From: Sisyra terminalis
Taxonomy: Eukaryota > Arthropoda > Insecta > Neuroptera > Sisyridae
Reading direction: 5' to 3'
Assembly (NCBI GenBank): GCA_958496175.1
Contig: OY292277.1
Coordinates: 52,091,050-52,155,049 of the forward strand
DNA length: 64,000 nt
Below are positions 23,680-35,575 of the stretch, piece after piece. The notes under the pieces are model-generated. The model saw only the letters and a list, made by a program, of their open reading frames with translations. It was not told the origin of the DNA and searched no databases. The position numbers and the translations under genes are program-made. The number at the start of each line of letters is the position of its first letter. Within the stretch, counting starts at the first letter, position 1.

Positions 23680-25724
23680 TTCCATTAAAAATTAAAATTA
23701 ATATGTCCAGGTATTTGTTTGTTTGGTTAGTATAATAGGTTTCAAATTAATAGGGTTGGTTTTCACAATTTAATACCGAAGAGTAAAATTGAACCTTTAA
23801 ACCTCACCCTATCCGACTTACCTGATTATAAAATGCATTTGACAAGATGATAGAAAAAAATCCTAAAGAAAATGAGTCTATAAATTTTCATAGTATTAAA
23901 AATAGTAAAAATTTAAATATTTTCAAAAAAAATAAGCATGTTGTACTAATTTCTCCTATAGGTAGATATTCAAAGAATTTACCAAAAGCTATACAAAGAA
24001 TTTCAAAAATATTCCTCCTTTTTTTATAAATTTTATCGCAATAATTACGTTACTTTTCCAACAAAACATTAATATAAAGTAGCTAATAATTTATTTATAC
24101 CACCCTTCTGTATTAAAATTTTACGTTTACGATGAAATTTCTTGACCATAAAAAATTTATTCTCCAAAATAAAAACTTTATTTTATTCTGAAGTAAACAT
24201 AAAAAAAATCCCTATCTTATCGTTTTGGCTGGTGGTCCAATTCACCAAACTTACATATTCATAACTATAAATGATTTTTTTTTCAAGAAATTCTTGTTAA
24301 ATTGAAATTAATGTTTCAAGCAAAACAAAGAGTTACAGGTCGAAAATATTTGGCTGAATAAATTAAAAATGACGCCACCAACAAAAGATGTTGAACACTG
24401 TCTAATTTATGGAGGGATACTCATTTAACTTCAAATTATAATATTAATGGAAATATCGCAGTTTGAAAAGGGTTATTGTTTCTGCTTGGATTTCCTAATT
24501 CATACATCGCGAGATTTACCTGGTTTTAATTAATATTTTTTCGTCAGTGTCAAATTGTGATTTCTATAAGTTTTTCAGGTTAATAGTTAAATAGAGCAGC
24601 TGTATTGAAACGTGGTTGAAAAGGGGAAACTTTTTGATGGGAACTTAAAGCATTGGATGGAATATGAACGAGGTAGTAATATTAATTTTATTTTATGGGT
24701 GAAACATTAACCCGGTTACTACTGCAATAGTACTATAGGTTGCAATCCCATTACTTATTCCTATCACAATAACTATTCTTGTGCTAAACAACCTACACTT
24801 AAAATAAATCACAAAAGTCTAAGGCAATAATAATAATAATATCTGTCTACCTACGTATGTCTTGCACTGCTCAGTAAACTGCTTATTACTTACCCACATC
24901 ACCAACTTTTTTCTTTGTCTTATGCATTTTTAAACGTTAAACCTAACAAATAATTACAATGACAATATCCTAATCTGCATATTATGAATGAACGACACAA
25001 TCGATCTTCTCTCTCCAGATAAATATCCGTAAAAAATAATCCAAACATTGATAAATTTAATTACTATTTATAAACACGAAAAATTTACATAAAACCGAAT
25101 ACATTTCTCCCAAAACTAATATTAGCCTCGTTTATGCAAGCTATAATAAAAAAGAAACTTTAATATCAAAAACCCAAATCATATTTTTCTCATTTAAACA
25201 TATTCGAATAGGTGGGCCGAATATCTTTCCACTTGTCAGAGAATACAAAAAAAAATAACGAGCCCCCTTGTAAAAAATTTGATTTCTACATATTGTTCTT
25301 TATGGGAATATAAAACTTAAACAGCAGGGCATTGAAATGGGCAACTTTTAATTATCCTTAATGTAAACATTTTGGCATAACAGGTAACCGAAACGGAGCC
25401 AGAAAGAACAAATCATTAAAAATGTTGCATGGAATTTTTTTTTTTTGGTCTGGGCTTATGTACAATTTGGGTACTTTGATAACGTTGCATTTATCAGATA
25501 TGTAAGATATCAAAATTTTGATGATTTTATCTGGAAATATATGTATTAAGAGGAGATTTTTTTGGCTCGTTAAAAAATTGTTTTCAGTCGTAAATTTAAA
25601 ATATTTAGTTTATTGAATCACCTGGGTTTTCGGTCATAAATTTTCGGGTAAATGCAGGAGGTCGTTCAATAGAGAGATCAGAGTTAAAAATAATTATTTT
25701 AAGCAATTAAAAGTGGGTATTAAC
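23680..25724. other. Non-coding stretch
   Basis: No gene is seen. The 60-codon frame at 23847-24029 is lysine- and asparagine-rich and composed of AT-driven codons. A short (AAT)n microsatellite lies at about 24826-24841. Confidence 0.5.
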
Positions 25725-26137
25725 AATTTTTGAAAGTATTTAGAGGACTAGGATCAAATAATAGTCAAAACTATTTATTACATGCGCATGTAATAAATAG
25801 TTTTGACTGATTATTATTCCACGAAAAAAATTTTTGTTCTTTACTTTAACTTTGTTAATGTTTTAAGGAAGCTTTCAAAAATTATTATAGAGTTTCAGAT
25901 CCTCGATGATGATAAATTGATAAAAATATTCAGAGGACTAGGATCAAATAATAATCAGTCAAAACTATTCCATGCGCATGTAATAAATAGTTTTGACTGA
26001 TTATTATTTGATCCTAGTCCTCTGAATATTTTTACCAATTTATCATCATCGAGGATCTGAAACTCTACAATAATTTTTGAAAGCTTCCTTAAAACATTAA
26101 CAAAGTTAAAGTAAAGAACAAACAATTTTTTTCGTGG
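25725..26137. repeat. Nested near-perfect palindrome centred on CATGCGCATG
   Basis: The segment 25819-26137 is a roughly 319-bp palindrome. It begins CCACGAAAAAAA and ends TTTTTTTCGTGG, with its axis in CATGCGCATG near 25978 and only a few mismatches between arms. Immediately to the left, 25725-25818 repeats the central part, including its own palindromic AAACTATTTATTACATGCGC axis. A 65-codon ORF across the left arm is incidental. No TSD or transposon terminus was identified, so this may have arisen by template switching rather than transposition. Confidence 0.88.
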
Positions 26138-28735
26138 AAAAACAAATCATATTTTCCAACAAGCTGTAAGCTTCTCGATAAACAATGGATTTCCTCAACT
26201 AGGCGTCAATTTGTTTACTATTAAAAGGAGAAATAATTTTGAAATTTGAAATTTCGGCAGTGAAACGGTTTTGTGCTTATGATAATGAGTTATAACCCGA
26301 AGCAATTCTTACGACCCAGCTGTACAAATATATAGAGAGAAACTAGTACTCGAAAATATTATGATTGTATTATGTGGCTGTGTATTCATAATCCATAAAG
26401 ATGCGAAATTATTATTGTTTCAGGCGCTCTTGAAGTTCGGTCGATTATCACAATAATTTCGTCAAGTTTGAGATAAAATTTCCATTGAATTTGCGCAAAC
26501 ATAATACGTCAAGTAACGCGATAAAGCTAAATTGAATGAAAAAAAGCAAATAACTGGATTTTTCTCTGCTTTAAATTGTCAGATATGAGTTCAATTTAAT
26601 TTACAGATAGCAGTGGAGAATTTAATCTTGCACATGAAAACGTAACAGAGAAAACTTCCATTTTTAGTATTTTTCTTTTCGCATGGTATTTTCCTCAGGG
26701 AAGGCAAGCATGTAAATGCATTCTTAAAGTTGACCTATAAAGATATTATACGAGAGATATATACGGAAATTGCATGAATTTACATTTATAATAAGTAAAA
26801 ACCACCATCTTATATGAACAAAAATCGATAATTTGATTACTTTTCCAAAAAAAAAATTTAATCAACTTAAAATCATCGCAAAAAGTTTCAACGTTTCCTA
26901 ATATTTTTTCGCATTTGAACTCGGGAAAAAGTGAGTTTGGTCAAACACAGAAATTCACTCAAAACACATTGAAATCGAGAACTTTTTGTCAACAAATCCG
27001 CTCCCACGGGTCATCCACGTGATGGACGAAAATTACAAAGCGAAAGTGAGATTTTGAAAGGGCTATAATGCCGGAAATTATTACGGAAATGGTATTAAAT
27101 GAAAAACACCGGATTTTAGATAAATCTGCGGTCTACAATATCTGCTCTATATTTATTTATTTATCTTTTTTTTTAAATAAAAGCTTTGAGACAAGTTCAA
27201 GCTTGACAAAAAAAATTTAATAAACGAAACATTTGGTTTGAAATATATGAAAAAATCTTAAGATAAATATGAGAGACTTCTGGTGAAATGCAGTAATCGT
27301 CGACTTGAATTATGAGCTTTTAAAAAACTTTAGTTTCTTAGACAATTTTTAATGTTTACTTCCCATTGCTGTTTACCATCAATAATAAATGCAATTAATG
27401 GGCCGAGGTTATCATTTTGACTATTAGCCGTTTATCGGCCAATGAAAATTGCTATTGCTGTGCCATTACTCGACATTCTTGGCCCAATCTAGGGCCGATT
27501 TCCAAACTTTGTATGGGTTTTCTTATGTAATATTATATTAATGGAAACTTTATCGCAATTTTAAGGGAACGCAGAAAAGTAGGAAAAACTTTGTGTTTTG
27601 TGCACAAAAAGAATCAATTCATTTTAATTTTATAGGATTTCCAAACTATAATAAAAGAAGATATTTAAAAATTTAACATTTAAATATTAACATATTATCT
27701 AACTAAACTATGATATCTATGGAATAGTTGACCAAAATTTTGGTGTTGAAAATTTCTTCGATTAAAATATTTTTCCTATTTATTTATTTTTCTTTATATG
27801 AAAAGGTTTTTCTTTCTTTAATTGTCATATTTTTGAAAAAAAAATTCCTCTTGAAATTTCTACACATTACCTTATTATAAGAGTTTGAAAAATTTAATCT
27901 GGAGATGTCACAATAAATCTATTTTTTAATACTTTATGATCTTAAATACTTAAAAGTATTTTTAATGAAGAAACTATACCATTCTACTAAATCTAAGGAA
28001 AAAAAAATAAATTAGATCGCAGTGTTTGTCATTAAGCTTTCTAAGCTGACATTGCTTTTTAATTAAGCTATTGTCCTTTTGTAAAGTTAACTTATCTATG
28101 GACATTTGGAACAAAATATTAAAAATCTACTTTCTTTTTAAAATTAAATTCCCGGAGTCGATGATTTTAATCCGAGGAAAAAAATAATTATTTTTCCTCT
28201 GTTCTAAAGACCAATAAATCTTCAATTTGGAAAAACAAAGCCTAAAACATAGGGCTACTGTTTAAAATAATCTTTATGATACACAACTTTACAGAAAAAG
28301 TACATTTGGAAAAAATAATTGTATGATTTATTAATTTTCTAAGTAATTGATGTTTTTATTTTATAAAAACGATATTGAATATTAATAATTAAGTTTAAGA
28401 TATTATTTATTTTTTTCTAAAAAGCAAATCAAAGAGTAAAGATTGAATCATTTAGGCTAAAACTAAGTCTATATATTCTAAATTTATTTTTCTTGATTAT
28501 TTTTTAAATGAATTAAAAATCAAATATATTTTACAATTTTGGCAAAGATTTTGGTAAAATATTAAAAGGAAATATAATGATTTAAATTATTAGTACCTAC
28601 TCTTTCAAATAATACTGAAATTATTGCCAAAAAAAAAATTTTACCCCTAAAGTTTTTACGTCATTATTTACCTTGATTTCATTTTGTATTTGAGCAACTT
28701 GAATAATTGAGCCTTATTAAAATTATCACTTGGAT
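26138..28735. other. Non-coding; one conserved-looking patch
   Basis: There is no gene. The stretch 27380-27510 is less AT-rich, with a GGGCCGAGG, CGGCCAATGAAAATTGC and TGCCATTACTCG composition, and is a candidate conserved regulatory element. A CACGTG E-box lies at about 27018. The rest is AT-rich and unremarkable. Confidence 0.4.
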
Positions 28736-28939
28736 CAGTGATTTTCAAATTGGGGGGCGCGGCTCCCTAGAGAGACCGGGAGTTTTTGTCAGGGTGACGC
28801 AAAATATTTCCATAATAATTATTAATGATACATAAATGAAGTACTGTTGGTCACTAAAATTTAAAACGTTTGGAGAGAGAAACCTTGGGTTTTTTTCTGA
28901 TATAGAAAGCACTGGTATGATAAAGTTTGAGAAGCACTG
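28736..28939. mobile_element. hAT-type MITE, about 204 bp
   Basis: It starts CAGTGATTTTCAAATTGGGG and ends AAAGTTTGAGAAGCACTG, the classic CAGTG-TTCTCAAA inverted termini of hAT MITEs. The flanking octamers (ACTTGGAT and GCTCTAAT) match only at 4 of 8 bases, so the TSD is decayed. The interior includes a GC-rich GGCGCGGCTCCC segment, also typical. No transposase. Confidence 0.8.
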
Positions 28940-29411
28940 GCTCTAATCATTTTTTGGAATTTATTCAAATAACATCATCTGATTAAGAACAAATAAATAA
29001 GTAAATAAGTCAAGTCTTGCTTTAAGATCTGAGTTGAATGCACGAGGCTATTAGCCAATGAGATTTCGAGATTTATGGAAGTTCATTTGTTTTGATTGTT
29101 GAAATTAAATAATACATCAGCAGTGAAAAAGAAAATTTAAAAATACAGCACAAAGTTTCGGGAGAAACTCAGCGACTTAGCGGTAAAACTTTAAAATTAT
29201 TAGAAGACCACAAAAAGAGACTTCAAAGATGGAACCCCAAAGATCTCTCTGAAGTTTCTGGACTCGAAAAATGTAAAAGTTATCCATTAGGTTCAGAAAA
29301 TTAAAGAAAAATATAAGAATTTATCATTTATTTAGTTCAACAGTTTAGTTAAACTCTTAAGAGGGATAAACGTTTTTGTACCTTGGGACATACTTCTGAT
29401 TTAAATAAGAA

Positions 29412-29677
29412 TTTTTTTTATTTTTTTTTTAACAATGACAGAGGGAGTTTTTGAATTTTTCCCCCTTAAAAGGGCACCCCTATAATGAAATCAAAAAAAA
29501 AAAAAAAATAAAGGAAAGGGAAATGAGTAGGAAAAGTTAAAAGGTAAAATATTGTGGTAAACACAAGAAGGAACTTTTAAGTTAAACAAAAATGTTAAGA
29601 TAAGTAAACAAAATTTTAAATTGGTAAACTTACACGTGTCAATTAATTGTAGGAAATAAAGTTTTATTATTATACTA
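29412..29677 (-). mobile_element. Short poly(A)-tailed retroposon in the left foldback arm
   Basis: A 266-bp insert is bracketed by the 11-bp direct repeat TTAAATAAGAA (29401-29411 and 29678-29688). On the minus strand it ends in a long A-rich tail (29412-29431 on the plus strand is T-rich), as expected from LINE-driven retroposition. The matching position in the right arm of the foldback is uninterrupted, which confirms the insertion. There is an internal A16 run near 29493. No Pol III boxes are evident, so a SINE is not proven; a truncated LINE 3' end is equally possible. Confidence 0.82.
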
Positions 29678-30528
29678 TTAAATAAGAAAAATTATCAGTT
29701 TTATTGTTGACGAACTATTTTGCAAAACTTGTTATTATTTGTTCCTTTGGAATTACTCTTTATAGTAAATCATATTTTATTTTCGCATTATTTCTATTGG
29801 GGAATTTACTTTACATAGGTAAACAAATAAAAAGGAATAGTTACAAATGATTCGGTTGTTTGAGAGATATCCTTACGGATTTTTTCATTAAAACAATTCT
29901 GTATTTTCCAGTAATTTACGCTTATAATCTGAGAAAAGCCAAACGATGCATTTTTATTTATACTACGCATAAACTCGTTCACGATTTTTTTTCCTGAAGT
30001 AATCTAAAAATTTATTAAAACCCATAGAATCTCGAATAATAACTTCATTGAATTCCAATGAATACTCGTAACTCGACAAAGATTAAAGCATTGCTGGAGT
30101 GTTCGTTTATTTTTCTTTACCAACCATATTTAGATAAAGCGTTTTCCCTACGCTTACAATAACGTTTTGAAGTGGTTATGAATCAAACAATGATGTATAT
30201 TTACGGACATTATTGTCTACACTTCGCAGGAAACAGTAAAACCAATATGCGATGCAATTTTCCATATGCACGATAAAATTCGAGCCCTGCATATTTTTGT
30301 ACATCTATTGCTCGATCAATAAGCGGCTGCGAATCATAAAATTTTATTATCTTTTTTTTTTTTATATATGTGTGTGGAAAAATTGTCTATAAAGCGCAGT
30401 ACAAATGGAAAGCATGCGATATGAATGTTTTTTTCTGCCAATGTTTTGAATATTTTATTTTCATTTAAAATTTAAGTCAATGCACCGAGAAAACAGTTTC
30501 AAGGTATTTGGTGAGATGTTGATATTAA

Positions 30529-30714
30529 TTGGGATCACTTTTGAAGAATAAACGGCGAAAGCAATTGATGTTGAAGTCAGAGGAAAATTGTGTTTCTAAT
30601 CAGAAACTAATTAAAATTTTCCTTTATGTAATCAACGTTTGTGACATCAGTGGAGAAGAAGAAGCACGTGAAAAGTTGAGAGAATTCCAACAAGCGTCAA
30701 GCAAATATGTGTGA
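30529..30714 (+). other. Unrecognised short ORF in the foldback core
   Basis: The frame of about 61 codons has a composition less AT-driven than its neighbours and an acidic-basic C-terminus (DISGEEEAREKLREFQQAS) that would form an amphipathic helix. A stop lies directly upstream of the first usable TTG, and the first ATG is 13 codons in, so a stand-alone gene is doubtful. It might be part of an exon or cargo of the foldback element. No homology is claimed. Confidence 0.2.
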
Positions 30715-31138
30715 TGTCACGTCGTTGCATAATCTTCCTGAACACTTTTCCGTATACTTTTGATTTTATTTTGCACGAATAATTTAACTTTTCTTCTTTT
30801 TTTTTTGGGTTGTTTATCAATTAATCCGGTACAGTGCCATGTAAAAATTGTATGTTTGCAATAAATTTTCTGTGATCTGTAAGGCAATTAATTAGAGGAC
30901 AACACTGAATTCCTCCAGAGACTAAGATGAAAATCTCCCGACGTTATATTGCTAGTGATATTGTTCGAAGAGCTGGTTGTGGTTAGATATTGGTGTGATA
31001 TCGAATATGACTAAAGAAAAAAAGCCCAAAAAAAAAAAAGCATTATGTACGCGTGACTTTAGCAAAATGCCAGTAAACAAGAAAAGTTTTATCCTGGTTG
31101 TACATCGTTGGTCATCAGTCTCTTGTGTCGTCGAAGAC

Positions 31139-31379
31139 AATGTGTAGAAGAATTACGTGCGTTTTCACTCTCAAAAAATTGTCGTTCGTTTTAATCAAGT
31201 CTTTAGTCTTTAGTCAAACATTGGCTTCTGATCGTCAGAATTATTCGAATAGTTGCGTGACTAAAGACAATAACACTTGCAACATCGTGATTTATGTATA
31301 CCTCTCAAAGCTTTTCTACTATCTGTCCCAAAGAACTAAAACGAAGCACGAAGAAACTGTGCTAGAGAAAAAAGTGTAA
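31139..31379 (+). other. Unrecognised short ORF with signal-peptide-like start
   Basis: Starting at the ATG near 31139, the frame gives MCRRITCVFTLKKL, followed by a hydrophobic run (SFVLIKSLVFSQTLAS) that looks like a signal sequence with a plausible cleavage site. Then comes a short body with two cysteines and a lysine-rich end. An alternative TTG start lies upstream at 31098. Codon use is more balanced than in surrounding DNA. It is unrecognised and could be chance. Confidence 0.2.
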
Positions 31380-32238
31380 TTTTATGAAGTCACGATAAAA
31401 AGTGGAACTTTTTCGAGATGCTTTGCATTGTAAATATTTACTTCTCAATTTGTTAGAAAAATAAATATCAACCAAATCTTCATACGATTTTTTAATTGGA
31501 GTTACTTTAATGAGGGACACATATATCTTCAGTTAAAATCTGTCAATCAACGTAAAAAATTACAATTTTTTACAATACTGTCTTATGAAAATTGCCTCAA
31601 AATGATTCTAAAATTTTAAACTTTTCCTATTAATATTTGTAATATAGCGAAAAATTGGATATTTTTTGATACCTTGAAAAAAGGGCCTAAAATGTAAATT
31701 ACAAATTGTTGAGCTTTTTGAAACTAAAGTTTTATAATTGTGAAACTCTATTTATCAAAAATAACGTTGGAATTTTACATTGGAAACGTTTTTAAAATAG
31801 CTTGTCAAGAACTAAGGAGAAAATTTGAGGCCAAAATACCAATGGTTATTTTCTTATATAAATTTCCCAATGCAGATAATGTGCAAATAAAATATGATTT
31901 ACGATAAAGAGTAATTCTAAAGGAACAAATAAACACAAGTATTGCAAAATAGTACGTCAACAATAAAACTGATTATTTTTCTTATTTAAATCAGAAATAT
32001 GTTCCAAGGAACAAAAACATTTTTTATCCCCCTTAAGTGTTTAACTAAACTGTTTAACTAAATAAATGATAAATTCATATATTTCTCTTTAGTTTTCTGA
32101 ACTCTTGCATTAACTTGCAATAACTCTTGCATTTTTCGAGTCCAGAAACCTCAGAGAAATCTTTGGGGTTCCATCTTTGAAGTCTTTTTTTGTGATCTTC
32201 TAATAATCTTAAAGTTTTTACTGCTAATTAGTTGGGAT

Positions 32239-32829
32239 TTCAATCAAGGACCCTACGACAAATTATTCGGTGCTCCATGGTATGTAAACAATAAAAAAAT
32301 ACATTAAGATACAGAAATGCCATCTGTAAAGGAGGAAATTCAAAGGTTTAGTAAAAAATTTCTGACAAAACTAGACGATCATTACAACTATCTCGCAATA
32401 AACTTATTGGACAACAGTGAGATAATAAGAAGATTACAAAAATGGAATTTAATAGATTTTCCTGATAGATTTTGTAACTAAACAAATATTCCTATTAACT
32501 ATATGTTGCCAAATTATTATTTATTATTTTATAACTTTATTTTTATTTATTACTTATATATTAATGTTTCACATTATTATTAGCATTGATATTGTTATTA
32601 TAGACTATAATTATTATTCTTATTGCTACTCTTGATTGTTTTTATGATTGTTGTTATTGCTATAAGAATTACTATAATTGTTATTGTTGTTATTGATTGT
32701 TAAAAATCTTTGTACTTATTCAGCACTAATCTACTGGGACTAGTGCTTACATGTGATTGTCTATGGATTGAATGCACTTATTGCAACCCTATGCAGATTG
32801 TGCAATTTATTTGACAATAAATAAAAAAG
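32239..32829 (+). pseudogene. 5'-truncated Jockey-type LINE 3' end with 10-bp TSD
   Basis: The 591-bp insert is the same family as the minus-strand element at 6728-8707. It opens in the RT C-terminus at FQSRTLRQII, frameshifts by one base near the GAPW motif, and continues through PSVKEEIQ, KKFLTKLD and LAINLLD blocks. A 3' UTR with TTATTATT-rich sequence, GGGACTAGTGCTTA and TGCAGATTGTGCAAT follows, then an A-rich tail. The perfect direct repeat TAGTTGGGAT at 32229-32238 and 32830-32839 brackets it. It sits within the right arm of the foldback at 29118-32899 and so postdates it. Confidence 0.92.
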
Positions 32830-33144
32830 TAGTTGGGATAGTTGTTGAGTTTCTCCCGAAACTTTCTGCTGTATTTTTGAATTTTCTTTTTCACTACTGG
32901 TACATTATGGGTCATCATTCATTTCTGTGTTTTTTATATACCAGAGAGCATTGTGGGAATATTTTTAATTGGAATATCTGGAAAATCTCAACTTTAGAAT
33001 TAGAAGAAGTGTCTCCAAGTTGGATACCATTGATCCCAATAAGCTATAGTATAACCTTATAGATAAAGCGCTTGTTTTTCATTGACGATGTGGATTCTTT
33101 CCTCATCAACAAGTATATTATCTTATATTATTAATTCTCTAGTT

Positions 33145-33573
33145 TATTGTTTCCCAACCTGTGGTCCGCGGACCCTTCGGGGTCCACGATCCTATTTGAA
33201 AAAGTTTGTTTTTAATTTAAGGAAGCAATACTAAAATATAATAGGCTCAAGTGTACTTTAGCACACCCACAATCTGGCAACGTTGCATTTTCGACTTAGT
33301 TTTCAATGTAATTCGCGATATTTTTGTTTATTCAATTCTAATATGGTATAATTCTCTCTTTTGTGGCTAAATTTTCATTATGGACCGGTTTAATCTTGAG
33401 TTAAATGAAAAACAAAGTCGAAAATGTAACATTGCCAAATTGTGGGTGTGCTAAAGTACACATGAGTTATATAATATTGTCTGAAAATTGGACCTTTTTT
33501 TTCACTCATGGGTCCTTGGTATTGTGCTTGATTTCTTTGGGGGTCCGCGGCGGAAAGAAGTTAGAAACCACTG
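33145..33573. mobile_element. hAT-type MITE, 429 bp, with perfect 8-bp TSD
   Basis: The right end, AGAAACCACTG, is the complement of the canonical CAGTGGTTTCT terminus. The left end, TATTGTTTCCCAACCTGTGG, is a mutated version of CAGTGTTTCCCAACC. GGTCCGCGGACCC-type sequence lies just inside both ends. The TSD CTCTAGTT at 33137-33144 and 33574-33581 is perfect and fits the hAT TCTAGA-like preference. An inner inverted repeat (about 33243-33300 and 33405-33466), beginning CTCAAGTGTACTTTAGCACA, may be a second MITE nested within it. Confidence 0.92.
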
Positions 33574-33581
33574 CTCTAGTT

Positions 33582-35561
33582 CTCCTTATTTGAGCTACCA
33601 ATGTAAGTCACCTATTGAGATACATGCCCAGATATTTGGAGAATCTCGATGGTAGAATTGGATGAAATATCTCAGTTTTGGATACCATAAGTTCATATGG
33701 GTTTTAGTGTAACCATGTTTTTAAGCTTATTGGGTGTTCTATTACATTCAAGTCCAAATAAAATGCAATTTTTTTACAACCAAGGCAAAATTAAGAAGTT
33801 AAATATTTAAATATTTAATGGCTGGAGCATTAAAGCTCTAGATTGGAAAATTTACTGTAGGAATTTGATTTTTTCGCCTCGTGGTTACTATCGTTGCACT
33901 ACAAGTTTTTATGTTAAACTTCTTGGAAAATCGTATAACAACAGGCAATGGATTTCATTTATTAATCAAAGACTGATTTGATGTTTCTTTGGTGTTTTGG
34001 TTTCTTGGTTATCATATAGATCAAACAAAAATATGTTTTTTTCCTTCACACATTCTTCATTTTGAAGTTTGCAAATGAAATCACTTAGGGTTCGATCAAA
34101 TCGAGTTTGCATTGTAAATGTGGATTAACGAAACCTGTTTAACCGTTGTTTGAATATTTCCAAAGATAAGACCCGATGTCCTATATATTACTTTCATCCT
34201 GTATAAATTTTGTTTGTTGTGTTTGGTACAAAGTAATATATACATAAGCGTACGAGCCATGCATGTGTTCAAGGTGAGCCAATTTGAAATTAACTCCGCC
34301 TTTTCAAAGTCACCTTATTATATTTAATTTCAGTTTAATGGTTAACGATAAATCAAGGCAAAATGTTAAATTATCTGATCAAGTGTAATCGGTTAATTGA
34401 AAATAAAAGTCATTCGATGCATCGTTGTTCTCGTTATAATAATCTTAGTTGATTGAAAAAAAAAACCCATCGACTTACCCATGTGCATTTCTTGCGATTG
34501 TTTCGCGTTGCATTTGTAAAACCCCAACCGATGATTTTTTGCATTTTCTATGCGATAAGCTTTAACCTCTCGACTAATGCAATTTAAATTGGGTTAAAGT
34601 GGCTGGTTTGCACATTATATATTCCACAAGAATAATCTGTTTACGTTTGTTTTTTTTTGTTTTTTTGTTATGGGAGAAATAAATTTTATATTTATCATAC
34701 TTCTATCACGGAAAAACCGAACGAATTTATGAACGTACGGGTATTTTCTTCTCTGGAGAAATGTGAAATTTTCATTGTTCGTGTCTAAATGTAGTTGAAA
34801 GTTTGAACTTTATGCTGTTAACATTGCATAGTGATTGGCTTTATAAGTTGCACACCAAGCCGAGGGAAAAGAATTTTCCTCCACGTCAACAATGACTGCC
34901 AAATATAAAAATATATGATCCAGCACAATATCGCCGCCGCCCCTTTACTTTAACGTTCAGTTAAATTTTTATGATGCGCTCTCTTATTATATGTTTGTAT
35001 AAAGGTAATGTACATCAACTAAAATGTTAACATTATTATTTGAATTGTATTATAATACTTTATGCCAATTTAATGGCAAATATAACAATAAAATTGACGA
35101 TAAATGGCCTAGATGGAGGGAAACTCTTGAATTTTATGTTTCTTATAAAAATTTTCAAATGACATTTAAATATATTCGGTGGATTTTAGTGAGCTACTCA
35201 ACGATGTAAAGCATAAAAAGCGCTAGAGTGAGAAAAAACTGATTTCTACATAGTATACGTGAGAATTTAATTTCGGGTACTTGTCTTCATTGCGTTCATG
35301 AAAACTCAATATGAATATATAAAAAATGGATTTTTTCGTCAAAAATTTACAACTAAAAAATATATTTTCGATTAACTTAGATCAGATTAATACTTAGGTT
35401 CTCAAATTTTGTTTTTCCTTGATTTAATGGTTACTTAAAGAAACTTAGGAATATCTGGTCTACTTACACTTTCCTTGATACTACGAACATTAACAGGAGG
35501 CTTTAGCAAATATTTTTTTTCCTATTGCAATTACAATATCGTCACATGATCATATCGATAT
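33582..35561. other. Non-coding stretch
   Basis: There is no gene. A diverged direct repeat links 33632-33716 to 32965-33060 on the far side of the hAT MITE (shared AATCTC, TTGGATACCAT and TAGTGTAACC-like blocks). A GCCGCCGCCCC patch occurs at about 34930. The remainder is AT-rich. Confidence 0.45.
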
Positions 35562-35575
35562 ACTTTAGGTGCAAT

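Larger units (their letters stand above)
29118..32899. mobile_element. 3.8-kb foldback with a unique core and two secondary retroposon insertions
   Basis: Inverted arms of about 430-450 bp flank a unique core of about 2 kb (29823-31847). The left arm begins CAGCAGTGAAAAAG and the right arm ends CTTTTTCACTACTG. Matching landmarks include the AAAGTTTCGGGAGAAACTC segment (29151 and its complement near 32860), TGGAACCCCAAAGAT, and the AACAAATAATAAC/GTTATTATTTGTT zone. The left arm is interrupted at 29412-29677 and the right arm at 32239-32829 by separate poly(A)-tailed insertions, each with its own TSD. The core carries two short unrecognised ORFs. TACAT flanks both outer ends, too short to be a firm TSD. 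This could be a foldback transposon with cargo or an inverted segmental duplication. Confidence 0.75.

Noticed and set aside
29110..32908. hAT transposon ends for the large foldback
   Set aside because: Ends resembling CAGTAGTG are suggestive, but the flanking octamers do not match; only TACAT is shared, too short in AT-rich DNA to accept as a TSD.
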